Below are positions 56,297 to 63,667 of a stretch of DNA of 64,000 nucleotides, piece by piece; within the stretch, counting starts at the first letter, position 1, and every line of letters begins with the position of its first letter. Origin of the DNA: an uncultured Lachnospiraceae bacterium (GTDB lineage Bacteria; Bacillota; Clostridia; Lachnospirales; Lachnospiraceae); the NCBI GenBank assembly GCA_944380605.1, contig CALWIA010000015.1, positions 124,001 to 188,000 on the forward strand. Direction: 5' to 3'. The notes under the pieces are model-generated. The model was not told where the DNA came from. It searched no databases and was given only the letters and a program-made list of their open reading frames with translations. The position numbers and the translations under genes were made by a program.

Positions 56297-56334
56297 AACG
56301 CCGGGCCGGCTGCCGCATACAGCCGGCTCCGGCG
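56293..56334 (-). terminator. Terminator of isomerase/oxidoreductase operon
   Basis: A GC-rich hairpin (CGCCGG with CCGGCG outside, CCGGCTG with CAGCCGG inside, 56299-56334) is followed on the minus strand by TTTTTT (56293-56298). It starts 14 bp after the isomerase stop. Confidence 0.85.
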
Positions 56335-56347
56335 AATGTCAGACCGC

Positions 56348-57205
56348 CTAGAACCAGTCTCCGTATCCCATGGCAATCAGGTTGTCACGGCTAATCCGCA
56401 GACTGTCAAAGGGATCTCTTCCATAAGTATCGTCCTGTTCGATCAGGAAATATTCGCTGCCGCCTTCCAGGCCCGCCTGGATGCACTCCTTCACCGGCAG
56501 CGTGCCTTCGCCCACTTCCGCAAATTCCACGATGCCGTAGAACGCCTGCATAAACTTCGCCGCGTCAAAGGGGCCCTCCGGCATCCGGACTTCGCCGATG
56601 CGGTAGTCCTTCAAGTGCAGCAGACGGATGCGGCCGTCGTATTTCCGGATAAACGCTACCGGGTTCTCGCCGCCTCTGTGGATCCAGTGGATATCCAGTT
56701 CAAATCCCAGGGTTCTGGTATTGTCCCGGATAATGTCCAGCAGATACTGGCCGTCATATTTGACAAACTCCACGTGGTGGTTGTGGTAGTACAGGTCGAT
56801 TCCATGTTCTTTCAGTTTTTCCGCCATGGCGTCCGCTCTCTTCGCGAAATCCAGCGCCTTTTCCCGGTTCCCCATACAGGTCATGGGCAGCATGCCGATG
56901 CGCAGCATATCGCAGTTCAGCGCCTTGCAGTCCGCCACAATCTTGTCGAAATCCGTGGTCAGAAATTCCCCGGGCATTCCCGGCATCATAGGCTCCAGGG
57001 AGGCGGTGCAGGCAGCCACTTTGATGCCGAATTCGTCGCAGGCCTTTTTCATGCCCGCCACATTTTCCGGCGTCATGGGAATCTGGCTGATCTCCACGCA
57101 GTGATATCCCAGCTCCGCGCAGGCCTTCAGCGTGCCGTAGGCCCCCAGTTCATCGATCTTCTGCTTGATGGTGCTCATCTGGATACCGATTAATCCTTTT
57201 TTCAT
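56348..57205 (-). CDS. Sugar phosphate isomerase/epimerase, TIM-barrel
   Basis: A 285-residue xylose-isomerase-like TIM barrel. HCVEISQIPM, YYHNHHVEFVKYDGQYLLDI, LGFELDIHWIHRGGENP and RLLHLKDYRIGE carry the family's Glu, His and Asp metal ligands. Such enzymes isomerise or epimerise free sugars, inositols or keto-sugars. It is the last of three genes with two Gfo/Idh/MocA oxidoreductases; the combination fits oxidation, epimerisation and reduction of an unusual sugar or inositol. The substrate is not identifiable. Confidence 0.9.
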   Translation of the reverse strand: MKKGLIGIQMSTIKQKIDELGAYGTLKACAELGYHCVEISQIPMTPENVAGMKKACDEFGIKVAACTASLEPMMPGMPGEFLTTDFDKIVADCKALNCDMLRIGMLPMTCMGNREKALDFAKRADAMAEKLKEHGIDLYYHNHHVEFVKYDGQYLLDIIRDNTRTLGFELDIHWIHRGGENPVAFIRKYDGRIRLLHLKDYRIGEVRMPEGPFDAAKFMQAFYGIVEFAEVGEGTLPVKECIQAGLEGGSEYFLIEQDDTYGRDPFDSLRISRDNLIAMGYGDWF

Positions 57206-57238
57206 ATCCCGTCTCCTTGCCGTTTGGCGAAACTCCGT

Positions 57239-58240
57239 TTACAGCTTCACTTCTTTGCCGGTGCGTCCGGACTCCTGAATGGCGTCGATCAGGCGGATGC
57301 TCATCAGCGCCTCGCTGACATGGACATAGTCCTGGGTTCCCTGCTCAATGGCGTCGTAGAACTTTTTGATCAGCTTGCTATGGCTGGCGCCGTAATAGAA
57401 TTTGCTGCCTTCCAGTCTGGCGTCTTCCACCAGACGCTGCTGGGTGCCGTCCGGCATCAGACGGTACAGCACATTGTCAATGATGGCAAACTCCGCGCCT
57501 TCCAGCTGCACCGACAGCTGTACGCTTTCGTTCTTGTAGTTGGCCACAGTGGCGGAGAACAGTCCTTTCGCGCCGCCGGCAAACTGCAGGCGGGCCGTCA
57601 CCGTATCCTCTACCTCAATGCCGTAGTCCAGCACCTGTCCAGTCACCGCTTTCAGGCTGTCGATGGGACCGCAGAGGAAGTACAGCAGATCCAGGGTGTG
57701 AATCGACTGGTTGATCATGCATCCGCCGCCGGCAGTGGCCCATTTGCCTCTCCAGGGCTTCGCCTCATAGTAGGACTTGGGTCTGGCCCAGAGCACCACG
57801 CCTTTGGCTCCCTGTACCTTTCCGTACTCGCCGCTGTCGATGATGGACTTAAGCATCTCCACCGACTCGTTGAACCGGTTCTGGAAGCAGATGCCGATAT
57901 GCTTTTCCGGATGGGCCGCCTCAAAGGCCACAAACTGCCGGCCTTCCTCCGCATTGAGGGCCATGGGCTTCTCGCAGAACACGTGAACGCCCATCTCCAC
58001 CGCCACTTCCGTTACCGGCACGTGAAGGTAATGGGGCAGGCAGACGTGCACCACGTCGGGCTTTACCTCTTCGATCATGGTTTTATAATCGGTATAGAAG
58101 GGAACTCCCTCCGGCGCGGCCTCCTTTCTGCTTTCATCGATATCACAGACCGCCGCCAGCGTAATATCCGGATTGCTCTGAATCGCATTGATATGAATGG
58201 AAGAAATATCTCCCAGGCCGATGACAGCCGCTCTTTTCAT
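57239..58240 (-). CDS. Gfo/Idh/MocA family oxidoreductase
   Basis: A 333-residue NAD(P)-dependent enzyme. Rossmann motif AVIGLGDISSIHINAIQ at the N-terminus, the CEKPMALNAEEG lysine motif (Lys near residue 93) and a C-terminal alpha/beta domain with GGCMINQSIHTLDLLYFLCG. ATG 58240 follows AAGGAGGAATCAGCT. It is the middle gene of a three-gene unit. Substrate unknown; the family acts on sugars, inositols and glycosides. Confidence 0.92.
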   Translation of the reverse strand: MKRAAVIGLGDISSIHINAIQSNPDITLAAVCDIDESRKEAAPEGVPFYTDYKTMIEEVKPDVVHVCLPHYLHVPVTEVAVEMGVHVFCEKPMALNAEEGRQFVAFEAAHPEKHIGICFQNRFNESVEMLKSIIDSGEYGKVQGAKGVVLWARPKSYYEAKPWRGKWATAGGGCMINQSIHTLDLLYFLCGPIDSLKAVTGQVLDYGIEVEDTVTARLQFAGGAKGLFSATVANYKNESVQLSVQLEGAEFAIIDNVLYRLMPDGTQQRLVEDARLEGSKFYYGASHSKLIKKFYDAIEQGTQDYVHVSEALMSIRLIDAIQESGRTGKEVKL

Positions 58241-58268
58241 AGCTGATTCCTCCTTGTATTCAAAAATA

Positions 58269-58321
58269 GGCGGCCGCACCCTTGCGCCGGAATCCACCCG
58301 CGCAGCACGGAAACGGCCGCC
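58269..58321. repeat. Inverted repeat between the two oxidoreductase genes
   Basis: GGCGGCCG (58269-58276) and CGGCCGCC (58314-58321) pair over a 37-nt spacer in the 94-bp intergenic stretch. No T-run follows on the minus strand, so it may be an mRNA processing or stabilising structure. Confidence 0.45.
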
Positions 58322-58334
58322 GACAGACCAGATA

Positions 58335-59531
58335 CTATCTGGTGGGGAACTTACCCTCTTCTTTAATCTTCTTGTTCAGTTCTTCCAGGTACAGATCTTC
58401 GTCTACCGGGTTGTCCACTTCTTTTCCAAGCCAGGAAGACAGCAGAATGGCATTGGCCAGGTTTACGCCGTTGATGCCGTCGGAACCGGGAGCCAGCAGC
58501 GGAGTGCCTTCCAGGATATGCTGCGCGAAGTTCTCCATAACCGTGGTGTGCTGTACGCCCCAGCCATCGGTGTTCTCAAAGGTCTCTACATCGTACAGGC
58601 CGCTGGAGTCCGCGGAGTTGCCGCTGGTCAGCTTGGACAGCTCGCCCATGCTCATGGTCTCGTTCAGTTCGAACTCGTCCTTCTTCAGGCGGTATACCGT
58701 AGCCGTGGTGCTCTTGTCCACAACGATCTTGCCGCCGTCCAGGTCGATTTCCAGACGGTCGGTTCCCAGCGGGTCATGGGTGCAGGTGATAAAGCAGCCG
58801 GTGGCTCCGTTGGGGTACTCGGTTATAACCGTTACGTCGTTTTCTACCACAATGTCTCTGTGGCAGCCGTACAGGCACTTGGAATATACCTTGCTGGGAA
58901 CGCCGCAGATCCACTGCCACAGATCCAGCTGGTGAGGCGCCTGATTGACCAGAACGCCGCCGCCTTCACCGCCCCAGGTCGCGCGCCATGCGCTCTGGCG
59001 GTAGTAGCTGTCGGGACGCCACCAGGAGTTGATGATCCAGTTGGTACGGCGGATCTGACCCAGTTCGCCGGACTCTACAATGGCTTTCACCTTCTGGTAC
59101 AGCTTGTTGGTTCTCTGGTTGAACATAATGCCGAAGGCTACGTCCGGATGGGCGGCCGCGCACTCGTTCATCTCACGCACTGCCTTGGCGTATACGCCGG
59201 CGGGCTTTTCCACCAGCACGTTCATGCCGTGCTCCAGGCAGTAAATCGCGATTTCCGTATGGAGATAGTGGGGAACCGTGGTGATCACCGCGTCCACCGT
59301 TCCGGAATTGACCAGGTCCTTCCAGTCCTTAAAGAACGGATACTCCGGGTATTTCTCCTTGCACATCGCTTCCTTTTCCGGATCGATGTCGCACAGCGCG
59401 CCCAGCATGCCGTGCTCCGGGCAGGGCGGAACCGTACCATCGGCCGTTTTGCCTTTGCCGGTCAGAAATCCCGCGTACGCGGAACCCTGCACGCCTACAC
59501 CGATAATACCAAAACGAACTTTCTTTTCCAT
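58335..59531 (-). CDS. Gfo/Idh/MocA family oxidoreductase
   Basis: A 398-residue enzyme. Rossmann segment RFGIIGVGVQGSAYAGFLTG, the catalytic NVLVEKPAGVYAKAVREMNE, and the substrate-side GGEGGGVLVNQAPHQLDLWQ with WWRPDSYY. It is longer than its neighbour through an insertion near residue 30-45 and an extended C-terminus. ATG 59531 was chosen over a longer upstream frame that overlaps pxpA. It is the first gene of the operon. Confidence 0.92.
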   Translation of the reverse strand: MEKKVRFGIIGVGVQGSAYAGFLTGKGKTADGTVPPCPEHGMLGALCDIDPEKEAMCKEKYPEYPFFKDWKDLVNSGTVDAVITTVPHYLHTEIAIYCLEHGMNVLVEKPAGVYAKAVREMNECAAAHPDVAFGIMFNQRTNKLYQKVKAIVESGELGQIRRTNWIINSWWRPDSYYRQSAWRATWGGEGGGVLVNQAPHQLDLWQWICGVPSKVYSKCLYGCHRDIVVENDVTVITEYPNGATGCFITCTHDPLGTDRLEIDLDGGKIVVDKSTTATVYRLKKDEFELNETMSMGELSKLTSGNSADSSGLYDVETFENTDGWGVQHTTVMENFAQHILEGTPLLAPGSDGINGVNLANAILLSSWLGKEVDNPVDEDLYLEELNKKIKEEGKFPTR

Positions 59532-59585
59532 GTTTTCTCCCCTTACTTTCTTTCTAAAGATTTTTGCAGTAACCTGTACCCCCAT

Positions 59586-59639
59586 TATAAAATACTTTTT
59601 GCGTTTTGGGAATAGTAAACAAAGGTTATCTTGCGTTTT
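59586..59639 (-). promoter_or_regulatory. Promoter region with repeated TTGCGTTTT sites
   Basis: A consensus TATAAT lies on the minus strand at about 59584-59589. The 9-mer TTGCGTTTT occurs on the plus strand at 59599-59607 and 59631-59639, 32 bp apart, close to three helical turns. They overlap and lie upstream of the -35 region, fitting sites for a sugar-responsive regulator. Confidence 0.45.
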
Positions 59640-59650
59640 CTTTTCGTTTT

Positions 59651-60406
59651 TCAAAAAGCGCTGACGGAAATTCCCTCTTCTTCCAGCCGTTTTCGGATAT
59701 TCTGCACAAATGCCAGCGCTTTCGGCCCGTCTCCGTGGACGCAGACCGAATCCGCCTGAATGGGCACCCGGGTTCCGTCCGTCGCCGTCACCGTCTTTTC
59801 CCGCACCATCTGAACCACCTGGCGGACCGCCTGCTCTTCGTCTTCCAGGACAGCGCCCGGCTGATTCCGGGGCACCAGAGATCCGTCGGCCTGATAGGCC
59901 CGGTCGGCAAATACCTCGCTGGCCCAGGGCAGCCCCGTATCTCTGGCCGCCTGGATCATCTGGCTGCCGCTTAAGGCCAGAAGCTTCAGGCCGCCGTCGA
60001 TTTCCCGGATGCCTTCGCAGATGGCTCTGGCCAGTGCATAATCCCTGGCCGCCATATTGTAAAGGGCTCCGTGCAGCTTTACATGGGAAAGGGGAATGCC
60101 GGCGCCGGCGCAGAAGGCCTGAAGCGCGCCCACCTGATACTTGACAAAGGCCCTGGCCTCGCCGGGAGACACCGCCATCGCCCGCCGGCCGAAGCCCTGC
60201 AGGTCCGGCAGGCCCGGATGGGCTCCCGCATGCACGCCGGCTTCCCGGCACAGCCGCACCGTCTCTTCCATCACCAGCGGATCCCCTCCGTGGAATCCGC
60301 AGGCGATGTTGGCCGACGTAATATACGGCATAACCTCCCGGTCCATTCCAATGCGGTAGGCCCCGAAACTTTCTCCCAGATCGCAGTTGATATCAACAGA
60401 AACCAT
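59651..60406 (-). CDS. pxpA: 5-oxoprolinase subunit A (LamB/YcsF)
   Basis: A 251-residue LamB/YcsF protein. It shows VDINCDLGESFGAYRIG, SANIACGFHGGDPLVMEETV, GAHPGLPDLQGFGRR, VKLHGALYNMAARD and VCVHGDGPKAL, the complete family pattern. With PxpB and PxpC it cleaves ATP to open 5-oxoproline to glutamate. ATG 60406 follows GGAGGGTGAAT. It is the last of four genes. Confidence 0.94.
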   Translation of the reverse strand: MVSVDINCDLGESFGAYRIGMDREVMPYITSANIACGFHGGDPLVMEETVRLCREAGVHAGAHPGLPDLQGFGRRAMAVSPGEARAFVKYQVGALQAFCAGAGIPLSHVKLHGALYNMAARDYALARAICEGIREIDGGLKLLALSGSQMIQAARDTGLPWASEVFADRAYQADGSLVPRNQPGAVLEDEEQAVRQVVQMVREKTVTATDGTRVPIQADSVCVHGDGPKALAFVQNIRKRLEEEGISVSAF

Positions 60407-60408
60407 AT

Positions 60409-61467
60409 TCACCCTCCTGCTCTGTCCAGCCGCGGCCGCAGCCACTGCCGGATCCAGGCTGTTTTTTCTTCTTCTCTGCGGAATGCCGCCGTCCCCTCCT
60501 GCCAGGACACAAAGCGGAACGACAGCGTTTTCCCCGGTCCCAGCTGCGCCAGCACCGGCAGATCCGCCCGGATCACCGTGGCGATTTTGGCGTAGCCGCC
60601 GGTAGTCTGATGATCCGCCATCATCACAATGGGCAGGCCGGAGCCGGAGATCTGCACCGATCCTTCAACAATGCCGTCGGACACAATATCCGCGCCGGAC
60701 CGCATGGGCACCGGAGTTCCCTCCAGCCGGCATCCCATCCGGCCGGAGTCCACGCTCACCCGGTAAATCTCCCGCTGAAACAGTTCCAGTCCCTCTTCCG
60801 TAAAAGCCTCCTGCTGAGGCCCCGGCACCGCCCGCAGCACCGGCAAACGCGCGCCATCCACCAGCCGGACCGGCGCAGACGGCATCCGAAGCAGAGGGAA
60901 CTCTTCCAGAGCCTCCAAAGAGATCCCCGCTCCCTCCGCTTTTGCAAGCGCCGCCCATCGGCTCTTAAAATCCGGCGAAACCGGCCCCGTCTCCAGCCGG
61001 TCGCCCCGCATCAGCGGCCGGCCGTGATATCCGCCCATGCCGCACTGCAGATTGGTGGAGCGGCTGCCCTGCACCGCCGGAACGTCCACACCGCCCAGAA
61101 ACGCCACATATCCCCGGAATCCGGACCGGGCCGGTTCAAAGGTCAGCCGGTCCCCCGGCGCCATCCGCACCGGCGCGTACATGGGCACCGGAGTCCCGTT
61201 CCGCTTCGGCCCCATGTCCGCACCGGTCAGCGCAATGACCTCTTCCGTGTCAAATTCCAGTTCCGGCCCCTGCACCGTGCATTCCAGCCCGGCAAAACCG
61301 GGGCCTCCGCCGGCTTCCGGCTCCGGATTGCCGCACAGCAGATTGGCCAGCCGCAGCGAATACTTGTCGCAGGCGCCGTTTTCCGGGAATCCCCAGGCCA
61401 GGAACCCGCGGCGGCCCAGATCCTGCACCGTGGTCAGAAAACCGGGCGTTTTTACTGTAAACGCCAT
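60409..61467 (-). CDS. pxpC: 5-oxoprolinase subunit C (KipA-like)
   Basis: A 352-residue carboxyltransferase-like protein. FLTTVQDLGRRGFLAWGFPE, GADMGPKRNG, GSRSTNLQCGMGGYHGRPL and the C-terminal ADHQTTGGYAKIATVIRADL are the family signatures. It overlaps pxpB by 16 bp and lies 2 bp before pxpA. Confidence 0.93.
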   Translation of the reverse strand: MAFTVKTPGFLTTVQDLGRRGFLAWGFPENGACDKYSLRLANLLCGNPEPEAGGGPGFAGLECTVQGPELEFDTEEVIALTGADMGPKRNGTPVPMYAPVRMAPGDRLTFEPARSGFRGYVAFLGGVDVPAVQGSRSTNLQCGMGGYHGRPLMRGDRLETGPVSPDFKSRWAALAKAEGAGISLEALEEFPLLRMPSAPVRLVDGARLPVLRAVPGPQQEAFTEEGLELFQREIYRVSVDSGRMGCRLEGTPVPMRSGADIVSDGIVEGSVQISGSGLPIVMMADHQTTGGYAKIATVIRADLPVLAQLGPGKTLSFRFVSWQEGTAAFRREEEKTAWIRQWLRPRLDRAGG

Positions 61468-62210
61468 ATGTCCTCCCCTTTCCGGAGAATTTCCTCATAT
61501 TCCGCCGCTTCCACCGGACAGAACCGCACCGTGTCTCCCGGCCGGCACAGGGTTTCCCAGCCGCCGGCCCCGTTCTCTTTCAAAAGGCGCAGCGGCGTCC
61601 GCCCGATCAGCTGCCAGCCGCCGGGAGATTCGGAAGGGTAAATGCCCGTCTGGCTGCCGCCGATTCCCACGGAACCGGCGGGAATCCGGGTGCGGGGCGT
61701 CTGTTTTCTGGGCACCGCGATGGCCGGATCCATGCCGCCCAGATAGGGAAAGCCCGGCAGAAACCCCAGCATGTACACCCGGTAATCTCTGCCGCTGTGG
61801 ATCCGGACCAGGTCTTCCGGAGTCATGCGGGCCAGAGCCGCCGCTTCTTCCAGATCTTCCCCGAAGCCGCCTCCGTAGCACACCGGGATCCGGAGCAGCC
61901 GCCCCCTGGCCTCTCCGGAACCGGAACGGCGGCGGGCCGCCCGTTCCACTGCCGCGGCCGCCCGCGCGTAATCCGTCTTTGCCGGATCATAATACACCAG
62001 CAGCGACGCGTACGCCGGAACCATCTCCAGGATTCCCTCCGCTTCCGGCTCCTGCCTCTTTCGCATCTGCTCCAGCGCGGCATACAATTCCATCACCCGT
62101 CGGCTGGTTTCCTCGCAGATCTCCGTTCCCAGTTCCGCCAACACCGCCTGATCCCCCACCGGTTTCAGGCTAAGCGGCCCTCCGGGCCGTTTTCTCAGAG
62201 CCAGCCGCAT
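61452..62210 (-). CDS. pxpB: 5-oxoprolinase subunit B (KipI-like)
   Basis: A 252-residue protein. The N-terminal half has LKPVGDQAVLAELGTEICEE and the C-terminal cyclophilin-like half has FLPGFPYLGGMDPAIAVPRK, RIPAGSVGIGGSQTGIYPSE and SPGGWQLIGRTPL. This is the KipI/PxpB layout. It overlaps both neighbours by 16 bp. Confidence 0.94.
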   Translation of the reverse strand: MRLALRKRPGGPLSLKPVGDQAVLAELGTEICEETSRRVMELYAALEQMRKRQEPEAEGILEMVPAYASLLVYYDPAKTDYARAAAAVERAARRRSGSGEARGRLLRIPVCYGGGFGEDLEEAAALARMTPEDLVRIHSGRDYRVYMLGFLPGFPYLGGMDPAIAVPRKQTPRTRIPAGSVGIGGSQTGIYPSESPGGWQLIGRTPLRLLKENGAGGWETLCRPGDTVRFCPVEAAEYEEILRKGEDIWRLQ

Positions 62211-63052
62211 GTTGTTCCGGTTTCCCGCTCGTAAGCTTCCAGCAGCGCCCGCTGAATACGCTGCCGGGTCTCCGGATCCTTTCCTCCTGCCGCATGGCCA
62301 TCCACCGAATCCGCATAGCGGCAGAACGCCGTGGAAGAAGAAATCAGAATTTCATCGGCGTCCATCAGTTCTTCCAGCGTAAAGGTCCGCTCATAGACCG
62401 GAATCCCCAGCCGCCAGCAGTCCTGGATCATCTGGGTCTTGGTAATGCCCCGCAGAATCCACTGGTCATTGGGATGGGAAATCAGCGCCCCATCTTTCAG
62501 AATCGCCACATTGCTGTGGGAACACTCCGTCACCGTCTGGTTTCGATGGAGCACCGTTTCCGCCGCCTGGGCCTGCTTTGCCGCCTGGGCCGCCATAACG
62601 GAAGGCAGCAGATTCAGGGTCTTGATGTTGCAGTGGTAAAACCGGGTGTCCTCCCGGGTAATCAGCTGCACCGGCGTTCTCGGATCCTTGGGACTGGACG
62701 GCCGGATCAGCACCCAGACCTTGCCTTCCATGCCTTCTTCATAGGTGTGGGAGCGGGGGGAGACGCCCCGGGTCACCTGCCAGTACACCATGCTGATCTG
62801 GTTGTCCGCCCGGGACAGCAGATCCAGAAGCAGCGCCTTCAGCGCTTCTTTTTCCATAGGAATCCGGATATCCAGCATGGCCGCGCTGGAATACAGCCGG
62901 TCCAGATGTTCCTGCAGCAGGAAAATCTTTCCGCCGGCCCCCAGCGCCGCCTCGTAGACGCCGTCGCCGAAAAAATGCACCCGGTCGTCAAAGGGAATTT
63001 TCACTTCCTGCGGCGTGCCTATCATACCGTCGTAATATGCGATCTCTTTCAT
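62195..63052 (-). CDS. Class IV aminotransferase, D-amino-acid transaminase-like
   Basis: A 285-residue fold-type IV PLP enzyme. DRVHFFGDGVYEAALGAGGK, the catalytic lysine in NIKTLNLLPSVMAAQAAKQA, and TVTECSHSNVAILKDGALI with LRGITK are the class motifs. D-amino-acid, branched-chain and aminodeoxychorismate enzymes share them; the R-x-H-type motif GVSPRSHTY suggests the D-amino-acid group. ATG 63052 has CCAGGAGGTTGAGACA. It heads the pxp operon, so it may work on glutamate or a derivative. Confidence 0.88.
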   Translation of the reverse strand: MKEIAYYDGMIGTPQEVKIPFDDRVHFFGDGVYEAALGAGGKIFLLQEHLDRLYSSAAMLDIRIPMEKEALKALLLDLLSRADNQISMVYWQVTRGVSPRSHTYEEGMEGKVWVLIRPSSPKDPRTPVQLITREDTRFYHCNIKTLNLLPSVMAAQAAKQAQAAETVLHRNQTVTECSHSNVAILKDGALISHPNDQWILRGITKTQMIQDCWRLGIPVYERTFTLEELMDADEILISSSTAFCRYADSVDGHAAGGKDPETRQRIQRALLEAYERETGTTCGWL

Positions 63053-63076
63053 TGTCTCAACCTCCTGGGATTTCAA

Positions 63077-63112
63077 AAGCCCAGCCTGCCGCGCTCATGC
63101 AGGTTGGGCTTT
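63077..63112 (-). promoter_or_regulatory. Leader hairpin of the pxp operon
   Basis: AAAGCCCA and CCTGC pair with GCAGG and TGGGCTTT (one G-T pair) over 63077-63112. On the minus strand the 3' arm ends GGGCTTTTGA just ahead of AGGAGG. The predicted transcript start (near 63116) is at the base of the stem, so it may stabilise the 5' end or attenuate transcription. Confidence 0.5.
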
Positions 63113-63122
63113 GTCTGTGCTC

Positions 63123-63150
63123 ATTGTAGCATATCTATATCAAAATGCAA
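63123..63150 (-). promoter_or_regulatory. Promoter of the aminotransferase-pxp operon
   Basis: Minus strand TTGCAT (63145-63150), 16-bp spacer, then TGC-TACAAT (63123-63131), an extended -10. It is about 70 bp upstream of the aminotransferase ATG. Confidence 0.7.
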
Positions 63151-63186
63151 CCGGAAACCGGCGCTTTGCTTTTGCTGTAACAGGGT

Positions 63187-63306
63187 TCAGGGTTCATCTT
63201 TTTTATATTCTATGAGGTCAGACACCGAGCAGTCAAGATAATCGCAGAGTTTTGAAAGAATCGTCAGATCGACTCTGAACCGCTCCCCGTCAAGTAGACA
63301 ATTCAA
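63187..63306 (-). pseudogene. C-terminal remnant of an XRE regulator
   Basis: The minus strand codes for LNCLLDGERFRVDLTILSKL followed by CDYLDCSVSDLIEYKKDEP and a TGA at 63187-63189. This is the second half of a short XRE/Cro regulator (recognition helix end and the SK-CDYLDCSVSDLIEY segment). No start or first helices exist upstream; the frame runs into the terminator hairpin at 63321-63364. It is most likely a truncated copy left by a deletion. Confidence 0.65.
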
Positions 63307-63364
63307 AAAAAATATTTTTAAGGGTGCCGCAAAATCATCAAATTAGATGATTGAACGGCACCCT
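63305..63364 (-). terminator. Terminator of tRNA-Phe/tRNA-Gly unit
   Basis: AGGGTGCCG (63321-63329) and CGGCACCCT (63356-63364) pair; ATCATC and GATGAT pair inside. On the minus strand TTAAAAATATTTTTTTT follows (T8 at 63305-63312). Confidence 0.8.
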
Positions 63365-63378
63365 CTATGTTCTAAAAA

Positions 63379-63449
63379 AGCGGGTGATGGGAATCGAACC
63401 CACGTATCCAGCTTGGAAGGCTGGTGTTCTACCATTGAACTACACCCGC
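63379..63449 (-). tRNA. tRNA-Gly (TCC)
   Basis: A 71-nt cloverleaf: acceptor GCGGGTG/CACCCGC, anticodon stem CCAGC/GCTGG around CTTCCAA (anticodon TCC) and T-loop GGTTCGATTCC. CCA is not encoded. It follows tRNA-Phe by 21 bp and shares its transcript. Confidence 0.96.
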
Positions 63450-63470
63450 GTAATCTGTATCATTTTTCAG

Positions 63471-63543
<73 letters not shown>

Positions 63544-63576
63544 TTCATCGCATCACCTGCGATTTCAGACTCGTTC

Positions 63577-63605
63577 AGTGTACAACATTTCTCTGTTCTT
63601 GTCAA
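63577..63605 (-). promoter_or_regulatory. Promoter of tRNA-Phe/tRNA-Gly unit
   Basis: Minus strand TTGACA (63600-63605), 17-bp spacer, TACACT (63577-63582): a near-consensus sigma-A promoter 34 bp upstream of tRNA-Phe. Its -35 overlaps that of the divergent DUF4317 promoter. Confidence 0.8.
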
Positions 63606-63627
63606 TGTTTTTTCCCTGTGATACAAT
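63599..63627 (+). promoter_or_regulatory. Promoter of DUF4317 gene
   Basis: Plus strand TTGTCA (63599-63604), 17-bp spacer, TACAAT (63622-63627) with a TG just ahead of the -10, 40 bp before the ATG. Confidence 0.8.
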
Positions 63628-63667
63628 GGGGTGCAGTCAGAAATCCCCTGCAGAAAGGAATTGCGTT

